The position numbers were made by a program, and so were the translations under genes. 47,534 nucleotides of DNA from Candidatus Baldrarchaeum yapensis (GTDB lineage Archaea; Asgardarchaeota; Baldrarchaeia; Baldrarchaeales; Baldrarchaeaceae). Location of the stretch: assembly GCA_016840465.1 (NCBI GenBank), contig JAEOSH010000012.1:1-47534 (forward strand), written 5' to 3'. This document shows positions 16,768 to 23,375 of the stretch, piece by piece (position 1 is the first letter of the stretch; each line of letters opens with the position of its first letter). Under the pieces are notes generated by a model. That model had not been told where the DNA came from. It searched no databases and worked only from the letters and a program-made list of their open reading frames with translations.

Positions 16768-17358
16768 ATGCCAAGAGTTGACCCCCAGGGAAGATTACAC
16801 TTTAAAATAGTGTTCTGGGGTCCCTCTTTATCGGGAAAGACGACATCACTTAGGTGGATATACAATAACGTAGAGGGAATAACTAAGGGGAGATTTGTGT
16901 CGATAGAAGATCCGACAGGCAGAACGCTATACTTCGACTACACGCCTGTCTCCATATCGTCAAAAGTCGTGTTCGATCTCTATACAGTCGCGGGGCAAAG
17001 AAGGCACAAAATACAGAGAAGGAAGGTGCTGGAAGGAGTAGATGGAATACTATTCGTAGCAGATTCGGATCCAGCTCAGCTTCAGGAAAATGAAATTAGC
17101 ATGACCGAATTAAGACAACTGCTAGGAGACAAGCTTGGAAGGGAAATACCACTTGTCGTGTTACTAAATAAGCGAGATCTTCCAAATGCCGTGAGTAAGG
17201 AAACCCTCCTCAATGCCCTTAAGATAGTCCCGGTAAATATTCGCGTTTATGAGGGAATCGCGATAAGAGGGATAGGAGTGAAACAGGCTTTCAAAGCGAT
17301 AGTTCGTGAGGTGCTCTGGAACTATTACCAGCGGGCTAAGCAACAGAAGGCACAATGA
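16768..17358 (+). CDS. MglA-like small Ras-superfamily GTPase (locus A)
   Basis: 196 residues. P-loop GPSLSGKTT at residues 18-26, a DPTGRTLYFDY switch region near 48-58, the G3 motif in YTVAGQ (72-77), and G4 NKRD at 134-137. As in bacterial MglA, the usual Asp of the DxxGQ motif is Thr (TVAGQ), which separates it from Arf, Ras and Rab. MglA-like GTPases act as switches whose GAP is the roadblock protein MglB. Here three roadblock genes share the operon, so one or more may be GAP or scaffold. There is no lipidation motif or membrane segment. The ATG follows GGTGG. Confidence 0.92.
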   Translation: MPRVDPQGRLHFKIVFWGPSLSGKTTSLRWIYNNVEGITKGRFVSIEDPTGRTLYFDYTPVSISSKVVFDLYTVAGQRRHKIQRRKVLEGVDGILFVADSDPAQLQENEISMTELRQLLGDKLGREIPLVVLLNKRDLPNAVSKETLLNALKIVPVNIRVYEGIAIRGIGVKQAFKAIVREVLWNYYQRAKQQKAQ

Positions 17359-17385
17359 AAAAGTTTATCCAAAACAGGAGTTTTC

Positions 17386-17793
17386 ATGTTTATGAAGGTG
17401 ATTGAAGTGAGTGAGGTTGTAGGGGTTGAGCCTCAAACACTATCCAAATTACTAAAGGAGTTTACAATGACAGTCCCAGAAATCGAGGGCGCGGCCCTTG
17501 TCACTGATGAGGGACTACCAATAGTGTCCGTTCTTCCAGAGGGTGTTGATGAAACAAAGATTGCCGCTATGACGGCAGCAATTCTATCTCTTGGAGAACA
17601 AACATCTAAAGAATTAGGGAAGGGGTCTCTAGAGCAGGTTTACATTAAAGGGAAGAACGGTTACATAATAGCGATGGATGCGGGATCGAATGCCGTGTTA
17701 GCCGTCATCGCAAGCAGTGAAGCAAAACTAGGGCTAGTTTTGTTTCGCATGGAGCAGCTTGCTGAGAAGATATCAAAGATAATATCTTTGTAA
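17386..17793 (+). CDS. Roadblock/LC7 domain protein (locus A, downstream of GTPase)
   Basis: 135 residues. The roadblock fold spans residues 18-130: LSKLLKEFTMTVPEIEGAALVTDEGLPIVSVLPEGVDETKIAAMTAAILSLGEQTSKELGKGSLEQVYIKGKNGYIIAMDAGSNAVLAVIASSEAKLGLVLFRMEQLAEKI. It is similar in layout to the minus-strand roadblock protein at 15450 (GYIVIAGGRNVILVAYA against GYIIAMDAGSNAVLAVIA), suggesting duplication. AGGAG precedes the ATG at 17386; an ATG two codons on is possible. Seventeen bases separate it from uppS. Confidence 0.9.
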   Translation: MFMKVIEVSEVVGVEPQTLSKLLKEFTMTVPEIEGAALVTDEGLPIVSVLPEGVDETKIAAMTAAILSLGEQTSKELGKGSLEQVYIKGKNGYIIAMDAGSNAVLAVIASSEAKLGLVLFRMEQLAEKISKIISL

Positions 17794-17810
17794 AGCTTGG
17801 GTAGTCAAAA

Positions 17811-18575
17811 ATGAATATTTTAGGGCCAATTTATCGGTTGTATGAATGGCTATTGTGGAGAAAGGTGAGTAAAGGGAAAATTCCACAACACGTTGGTGTA
17901 ATACTGGATGGCAATAGAAGGTTTGCACGAGAGCACGGCCTTGACATCGAAAGTGGTTACCGGAGGGGTGCTGAAAGAGTCAGGCACTTCCTCAAGTGGT
18001 GTTTAGACATAGGAATAAAGGTGATAACGCTCTATGCCTTCAGTACTGAAAACTTTCAGCGCGATGAGCGGGAAGTTAGTATACTTATGAAATTATTAAA
18101 AGAGTACGCAGAAAAGGCGCTAAATGAACCTTACATTTACAAATACAAAGTCCGTATTCGCGTACTTGGAAGAAAATATTTGTTCCCAGAGGAATTAAAG
18201 GAACTAATAAATGAACTTGAAGAGAGGACAAAAAACCATGACAAGTATTTTCTAAACATAGCCCTCGGCTATGGCGGACGAGCAGAAATTGTAGATGCGG
18301 TTAAGAAAATAGTAAGGGAAGCGATTAATGGGAAAATAGATCCCGAAGAAATAGATGAGGACATGATAAGAAGGTATCTTTATACCGATGGGCTCCCAGA
18401 CCCGGATATTATCATCAGAACCTCCGGTGAGGAGAGACTGTCAGGTTTTCTCCTATGGCAGTCAGCATACTCCGAGTTGTATTTTTTAGATGTTTACTGG
18501 CCAGCAATAAGAAAAATAGACTTCCTTAGAGCTATTAGAACATATCAGCAACGGGAACGCAGATTTGGAAGGTGA
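17811..18575 (+). CDS. uppS: cis-Prenyl diphosphate synthase (UppS / DHDDS family)
   Basis: 254 residues. Diagnostic motifs are HVGVILDGNRRFAREHGLD (catalytic Asp and the Gly-Asn-Arg-Arg motif), GAERVRHFLKWCLDIGIKVITLYAFSTENFQR, LNIALGYGGRAEIVDAVK, and the C-terminal PDPDIIIRTSGEERLSGFLLWQSAYSELYFLDVYWP. It condenses isopentenyl diphosphate onto an allylic primer to form the long cis-polyprenyl (dolichol-type) carrier for glycan assembly at the membrane. It lies inside the roadblock/GTPase operon with short gaps on both sides. Confidence 0.95.
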   Translation: MNILGPIYRLYEWLLWRKVSKGKIPQHVGVILDGNRRFAREHGLDIESGYRRGAERVRHFLKWCLDIGIKVITLYAFSTENFQRDEREVSILMKLLKEYAEKALNEPYIYKYKVRIRVLGRKYLFPEELKELINELEERTKNHDKYFLNIALGYGGRAEIVDAVKKIVREAINGKIDPEEIDEDMIRRYLYTDGLPDPDIIIRTSGEERLSGFLLWQSAYSELYFLDVYWPAIRKIDFLRAIRTYQQRERRFGR

Positions 18576-18579
18576 TTTC

Positions 18580-19086
18580 ATGAAAGAAAAAGAAAAATCG
18601 CTTCTTAAGAAACTTCTCTTCAAGAAGAGAAAAAAGAAGAAAATGGCAGTACTTATAGATTTAACCAATGTCGGAGAGGAGAATAGGATAACCCTTCTAA
18701 ATGAAATAAAAGCTCTTCTACTTTCAATTCCGAAAATGAGAACGATAAGCATGATAAAAATATTTCTGGGGGATAGCGCACCCGAAGGGATAATAGAGAT
18801 GTTCATGGAACTGGGGGTTCCTCCGGTTATAGTACCAGAACATCCGGACATTTATCTCGCATACGAACTTGTAGATATATCCCACTCAGAGAAGTTCGAT
18901 GGAGTGATTTTATACTCGTGTAACAAGAATATCCTCCCAGCACTCAGTAAGATAAAGGAGTCCGATAAAGAACTACTAGTGATCCTCTCAAAGCACGACG
19001 AAATTGCAGAAATTCTGAGATCAATTGCCGATCAAGTACTACAACCGGAACCTCCTCCAACGGAAGAGCAAAAAACAAGTAATTAA
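18580..19086 (+). CDS. NYN/PIN-like domain protein with altered acidic residues
   Basis: 168 residues from the ATG at 18580, with GGTGA five bases before; this GGTGA overlaps the uppS stop. The N-terminus is very basic (lysine-rich to residue 21), followed by an alpha/beta domain resembling NYN (PIN-like) nucleases: MAVLIDLTNVGEEN (D27), PEHPDIYLAYELVD (D90), then FDGVILYSCNKNILPALSKIKES. In active NYN proteins that last segment usually reads SGDSDFxP; here both Asp positions are Asn (N115, N117). It may bind RNA without cutting it. The basic tail suits nucleic-acid or membrane binding. The family call is moderate, from the strand pattern. Confidence 0.6.
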   Translation: MKEKEKSLLKKLLFKKRKKKKMAVLIDLTNVGEENRITLLNEIKALLLSIPKMRTISMIKIFLGDSAPEGIIEMFMELGVPPVIVPEHPDIYLAYELVDISHSEKFDGVILYSCNKNILPALSKIKESDKELLVILSKHDEIAEILRSIADQVLQPEPPPTEEQKTSN

Positions 19087-19116
19087 TGGTAAGTAAGAAT
19101 AATTCGAAAATAACTC

Positions 19117-19374
19117 TTAGGAATTGCTTCTTTTACTATCATTGACATTCACGATAATTATATCTCCGCACCTCGTCCATTCGTAGGGAATGGTTATACG
19201 GTTCTGCTCCTTAGAATTCTCGTTTGCGCAATCTACATCTATTTGTCGTTTTATACTCACAATGAGCTTGCTTATTCTTTTCCTGTTGAGATCTATTATG
19301 ATGTCCTCAACAACGCCTACAAATACTCCTCCTGCCGTGTAAACCTTTTTTCCGACAAGTTTTGATGCATACAT
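19117..19374 (-). CDS. PRC-barrel domain protein
   Basis: 85 residues. Begins MYASKLVGKKVYTAGGVFVGVVEDIIIDLNRKRISKLIVSI, the typical small-beta-barrel PRC pattern (G-x-x-V-x-D...G-x-V-x-D-I-I-x-D). The end ITIPYEWTRCGDIIIVNV is also typical (bases near the usual VPxxxVxxIGDxxI). Archaeal single-domain PRC proteins are common, often of unknown role; some take part in cell division (CdpB-like) in other archaea. It lies downstream of the acyl-CoA synthetase genes. Confidence 0.85.
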   Translation of the reverse strand: MYASKLVGKKVYTAGGVFVGVVEDIIIDLNRKRISKLIVSIKRQIDVDCANENSKEQNRITIPYEWTRCGDIIIVNVNDSKRSNS

Positions 19375-19379
19375 TTACG

Positions 19380-20090
19380 TTATTCCTCCGGCTTTGAGAG
19401 TATTATGCGTGCATCGACGGTTTTTGCGCCCTTTGAATACGCAAAGATTGGATTGAGATCCAACTGATCGATCTCCTCTATTTCCATTACCAACTTCGAA
19501 ACATTAAGTATGATATTTACCAGCGTATCAATATCGGCGGGTGGCCTCCCTCGGATACCGGTAAGCACTGGATATCCCTTTATCTCCTGTATCATCTCCC
19601 TCGCATCGTATGCCGTCAGTGGCGCTATTCTGAAGCTAACATCCTTCAAAACCTCAACAAATATCCCACCAAGGCCAAACATTATCGCGGGTCCGAACTG
19701 TGGATCCTTTGTCATACCAACTATAACCTCGGCCACAGGCTCAGGAGCCATTTCCTGTACGGTCACTCCTCTTATATCTGCGTCACTCTTGAACTTTCTC
19801 ACGTTTTCAATAATTTCCTTGAACGCTTGGCGAACTTCTTGATCATTCTTCAGATTAAGCTTGACACCGCCTACATCACTTTTATGGATAATGTCGGGGG
19901 ACAGTATCTTCATGACAACTGGGTACCCTATCCTGTTTGCGGCCTCCACAGCCTCATCTTCGTTCGTTGCAATCTCGAATTTTGTTACCGGAATTCCGTA
20001 ATCTGCAATTACCATCTTTGCCTCGGACTCGAGTAGGAAATTTCGTCCTTCAGATAGCACCTCTTCTATTATTTTTCGCGCCTTACTCAT
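19380..20090 (-). CDS. acdB: ADP-forming acyl-CoA synthetase, beta (ATP-grasp) subunit
   Basis: 236 residues from the ATG at 20090, with GAGGTG upstream; a GTG at 20102 is in frame. ATP-grasp domain of the acetyl-CoA synthetase (ADP-forming) type: LLESEAKMVIADYGIPVTKFEIATNEDEAVEAANRIGYPVVMKILSPDIIHKSDVGGVKLNL, PQFGPAIMFGLGGIFVEVLKDVSFRIAPL, GIRGRPPADID, LDLNPIFAY. It converts acyl-CoA, ADP and phosphate to acid, CoA and ATP in peptide or sugar fermentation. The start overlaps the alpha-subunit stop by eight bases. Confidence 0.93.
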   Translation of the reverse strand: MSKARKIIEEVLSEGRNFLLESEAKMVIADYGIPVTKFEIATNEDEAVEAANRIGYPVVMKILSPDIIHKSDVGGVKLNLKNDQEVRQAFKEIIENVRKFKSDADIRGVTVQEMAPEPVAEVIVGMTKDPQFGPAIMFGLGGIFVEVLKDVSFRIAPLTAYDAREMIQEIKGYPVLTGIRGRPPADIDTLVNIILNVSKLVMEIEEIDQLDLNPIFAYSKGAKTVDARIILSKPEE

Positions 20091-21531
20091 TGCTCTTAAC
20101 ACCTCTCTTTTTTAAAGCATAACCGCTTTCTCCAAATAATATTTTTCTAATTTCCTCCCTCCTCCTATGATACTCATGCAACGCCCATAGGGCTTTAGCG
20201 GCTCTTTCGGGAGTAGGATAAGCGGGTATGTTATTTTCCTCCAGCAACTCGGCTGCACGCATTGCGAACATTCCACCCATGACCACCGTCACGATGGGCT
20301 TACCCACAGAATCGGCAATATCGGCAATGTGGTCAACAACTGTCAGATCCAAAAGTGGGGCAGTAAATAACATTATCACCATCGCTGTATCGACATGTTC
20401 GGTTGGCAGAACATCTTCTAGGGCAATTCTGTATCTAAGCGCATCTGTATCTCCGGTCACATCAACCGGGTTCTTCACAATGCAATGTGGCGGATACTTT
20501 GTGTAGAGTCTCCTCTGAATTTCAGGAGGCAACTCGGGAACGCAAAGTCCGAGTTCTTCGCATGCGTCTACTGCCATTACCCCGGCTCCACCACCGTTTG
20601 TGACTATAAGAACTCTTGGACCTCGTGCAACGGGTTGCATGAATAGCGCTTTTGCAAGATCAAACGCCTCCTCGAAGTTCTTAGCCCTGATGACCCCTGC
20701 TTGTTTAAATGCGGCGTCATAAACTTGATCAACTCCTGCAAGCGCGCCTGTATGCGATGATACGGCTCTTGCCCCTCCCCTCGACCTTCCTGATTTTATT
20801 GCAATTATTGGTTTCCTGAGAACGACCTTTCTCGCGGCATCTATGAACTTTCGTCCCTCGTTTTCCTTAAAACCTTCGATGTACAAAACTATGACCTTCG
20901 TATCTTCGTCCTCTGCAAGAAACTCGAGCAACTCCGCCTCATCCACATCACATTTATTTCCTAGGGAAATCATCTTACTAATGCCCAAGCGGACACTCGC
21001 GCACCAGTCCATCATTGCGGAGGCAAATGCTCCACTCTGCGATATGAATGCTATTGGCCCAGCCTCGGGCCGATTGAGTTTATAACGGGGTAAAAACACG
21101 GTGTCAACGCCAGTCTTTGAGTCGAAAACTCCCACGCAGTTTGGACCGATGATCCGAATGTTAGATTCTTTGGCGATCTTTACAACCTCCTCCTCTCTGC
21201 GCCTTCCTTCTTCTCCAATCTCGCTAAAACCGCCCGAAATTATCACTACACTTTTTACCTTCTTCTCAGCGCACTCCTTGAGCACTCGCGGAACTATATG
21301 CGCAGGTGTGGCGATCACCGCCATGTCGATTTCATCGGGGATGTCGATTATACTTGGGTAACATTTTCGACCTAGAATCTCCCCGTAGTGGGGATTCACC
21401 GGGTAGACGCGTCCCTTGAACTTCTTGCTTAGGAAATTCCTCAATAAGACGTTTCCTACACTGCCATCTCTACCCGATGCTCCTATTATCGCAACACTAT
21501 TGGGCTCGAAAAAGTACTTTAGGTTTGACAT
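20083..21531 (-). CDS. acdA: ADP-forming acyl-CoA synthetase, alpha (CoA-binding) subunit
   Basis: 482 residues. Contains the CoA-binding Rossmann domain (FFEPNSVAIIGASGRDGSVGNVLLRNF), the succinyl-CoA-synthetase-like ligase domain with the phosphohistidine segment SHTGALAGVDQVYDAAFKQAGV (catalytic His near residue 257), and NPVDVTGDT. The enzyme makes ATP by substrate-level phosphorylation from acetyl-CoA or other acyl-CoAs. Separate alpha and beta genes match archaeal ACD, in contrast to the fused bacterial or eukaryotic forms. No hint of acyl specificity. Confidence 0.93.
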   Translation of the reverse strand: MSNLKYFFEPNSVAIIGASGRDGSVGNVLLRNFLSKKFKGRVYPVNPHYGEILGRKCYPSIIDIPDEIDMAVIATPAHIVPRVLKECAEKKVKSVVIISGGFSEIGEEGRRREEEVVKIAKESNIRIIGPNCVGVFDSKTGVDTVFLPRYKLNRPEAGPIAFISQSGAFASAMMDWCASVRLGISKMISLGNKCDVDEAELLEFLAEDEDTKVIVLYIEGFKENEGRKFIDAARKVVLRKPIIAIKSGRSRGGARAVSSHTGALAGVDQVYDAAFKQAGVIRAKNFEEAFDLAKALFMQPVARGPRVLIVTNGGGAGVMAVDACEELGLCVPELPPEIQRRLYTKYPPHCIVKNPVDVTGDTDALRYRIALEDVLPTEHVDTAMVIMLFTAPLLDLTVVDHIADIADSVGKPIVTVVMGGMFAMRAAELLEENNIPAYPTPERAAKALWALHEYHRRREEIRKILFGESGYALKKRGVKSNE

Positions 21532-21614
21532 CTAATGCCCTCTTTCATGCTTTTGCATCGTCTCTGACTTACTTCCTAAAGTTCTTTAAACCCTTATATG
21601 TTTGTCAATTCCAT

Positions 21615-22382
21615 TCACTCGTAAACGACGAAATCCTCGCCGCCTGCACATATTCTCTGAAGTACGGCATAGAGGTCATCAAGCCCCTCCCACTTAACAG
21701 ATGATGTGAGAATAAGCCCGGAGGGCAATCCCATCTCGCTGAGAAGTTCACATATTCGGAGGCTCATTTCCCTCCGTAAGCCCCGCCCCTCCAGATCTAT
21801 TGCATTCAGCAAACTCATATGATCCTCTGACCACTCGAGAATCCTGTTAAGATCCTCCTCGGATAACATATCCTTTTTCGTCAGAACATAGATTTGAGGT
21901 TTATTGAACCTATATTGGACAGATAACCCCAAAAGGAATATGGACACGTAGCTTAGCGGATTGCTTGCCAAGACTCCATCCACAAGATACACGATTGCAC
22001 ATCGATCCCCACCGAGAACAGAGACAAGATATGGGCCCACACTTCTGTATGCAAACAACTCCATTTGTCCTGGCGTGTCGACTAGAACATAATCGGGCCT
22101 CAACTCCTCAATCTCATTTTTTAATCTGTCGATTTCTCCGATTAGCATGTCTATTGAAAGTATCAGCGCCCCGTTTGGTCCCAATTCGTAGTTCAACATG
22201 ACATCTTCAACCCTCACGTAATCGCGAACGTCGACATCCGGTGCGTATGGAAGCTTTCTCACGCCGGGATCGAGATTAACGGTAGCAACATTCACATCGT
22301 GCTGTTTTAACCACTCTGCAAATACTCCTGTCAGCGTGGATTTCCCGCTACCGGCTGTCCCGATAAAGAATACGAAGAACAT
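21615..22382 (-). CDS. GPN-loop GTPase
   Basis: 255 residues. G1 GTAGSGKST at residues 8-16, the family-defining GPN motif in YELGPNGALILSIDML, G3 DTPGQMELF and G4-like TKKD. Belongs to the Gpn1-3/XAB1 family (archaeal PAB0955 type), homodimeric GTPases. Eukaryotic homologues help assemble and import RNA polymerase II; the archaeal role is unknown. The ATG is preceded by GGTGAT. It diverges from the COG1709 regulator across 162 bases. Confidence 0.95.
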   Translation of the reverse strand: MFFVFFIGTAGSGKSTLTGVFAEWLKQHDVNVATVNLDPGVRKLPYAPDVDVRDYVRVEDVMLNYELGPNGALILSIDMLIGEIDRLKNEIEELRPDYVLVDTPGQMELFAYRSVGPYLVSVLGGDRCAIVYLVDGVLASNPLSYVSIFLLGLSVQYRFNKPQIYVLTKKDMLSEEDLNRILEWSEDHMSLLNAIDLEGRGLRREMSLRICELLSEMGLPSGLILTSSVKWEGLDDLYAVLQRICAGGEDFVVYE

Positions 22383-22496
22383 CTTATCACCGTTGGACGG
22401 AAGAACCCGTCAAGTGATGCACTTGCTCGCAATAATATATCGCCGGGCATCAATTTTTAAAACTTTTATACAGGTAAATACCTTCGACAATTGCCG

Positions 22497-22505
22497 ATAT
22501 TTATT
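22497..22505 (+). promoter_or_regulatory. TATA-like box upstream of COG1709-type regulator
   Basis: GATATTTAT lies 40-48 bases before the ATG at 22545. A second AT-rich element (TTTTAAAACTTTTATA, about 22455-22470) lies further upstream and could serve either direction. The 162-base gap holds no other feature I can support. Confidence 0.35.
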
Positions 22506-22544
22506 TCGATAAAATGCGAAACGCTTATTTTGTAAGATGACATA

Positions 22545-23306
22545 ATGGCACGTATGTCCTTCAGCGATGAATGGATCGAGAGAATAGCGCAGGAGATAGC
22601 AGGGGATATAATACTATCGGATGAGCCAGGGAAAGTGATGAGAAAGTGGAGAGAACGCTTTCAGGTATCGCAAAAGGACCTAGCCGAATACCTCGGAGTA
22701 TCTCCATCGGTAATAAGCGATTATGAGAGCGGACGCAGGACCTCCCCCAGAATCCGGACTATAAAGAGAATGGTGGAAGCCCTTATAATGATAGACCTCA
22801 ATCGAGGAGGTAATTTCATCAATGCCCTTAGAAAATTAATATCTCCGAATATACCTTCTGACATTCTACTAGACATCCGAGAGTTCCAATATCCGGTCCG
22901 TGCTGTGGACTTCTGCCGTCAACTCAACTGTGAAGTGATTGCAAATGAGGACATACTGAAAGAAACCATGATCTGCGGGTATACCGTCGTTGATAGTATA
23001 AAGGCGATTCTAAAGCTTACTCCCGAACAACTGCTGAGATTGTATGGTGTCTCCCCACAAAGAGCAGCTATCTTCACGAAAGTATCAACGGGTCGGTCTC
23101 CGATGGTAGCAATAAGGATAGTCCAAATAGGCGGCGGAAAGGCCTTAAAGCCGGCAGTTGTAATACTCCATGGTCCGAAAAAGGTGGACGAATTAGCGAT
23201 CAAAATCGCAGAATTGGAAAAAATACCACTACTCGTGTCAAAGATCGAGACTATCGATGAACTCCTGCGGAGAATACGAAGCTTCACACCTTATATGCAA
23301 AGGTGA
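22545..23306 (+). CDS. XRE-type HTH transcriptional regulator (COG1709-like)
   Basis: 253 residues. The helix-turn-helix is at residues 36-85 (MRKWRERFQVSQKDLAEYLGVSPSVISDYESGRRTSPRIRTIKRMVEALI). The C-terminal domain (residues 110-250) is alpha/beta with HGPKKVDELAIKIAELEKIPLLVSKIETIDELLRRIR, resembling the thiamine-phosphate-synthase-like sensor domain found in some archaeal regulators; I cannot assign the ligand. It stands just upstream of alaS but has its own promoter-like region. Confidence 0.8.
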   Translation: MARMSFSDEWIERIAQEIAGDIILSDEPGKVMRKWRERFQVSQKDLAEYLGVSPSVISDYESGRRTSPRIRTIKRMVEALIMIDLNRGGNFINALRKLISPNIPSDILLDIREFQYPVRAVDFCRQLNCEVIANEDILKETMICGYTVVDSIKAILKLTPEQLLRLYGVSPQRAAIFTKVSTGRSPMVAIRIVQIGGGKALKPAVVILHGPKKVDELAIKIAELEKIPLLVSKIETIDELLRRIRSFTPYMQR

Positions 23307-23375
23307 TTTCTGAGGCGCACCAACCGCACAATCAAAAATTTAAGACAGAACGTGTGATCATGATAAAATTATGGA

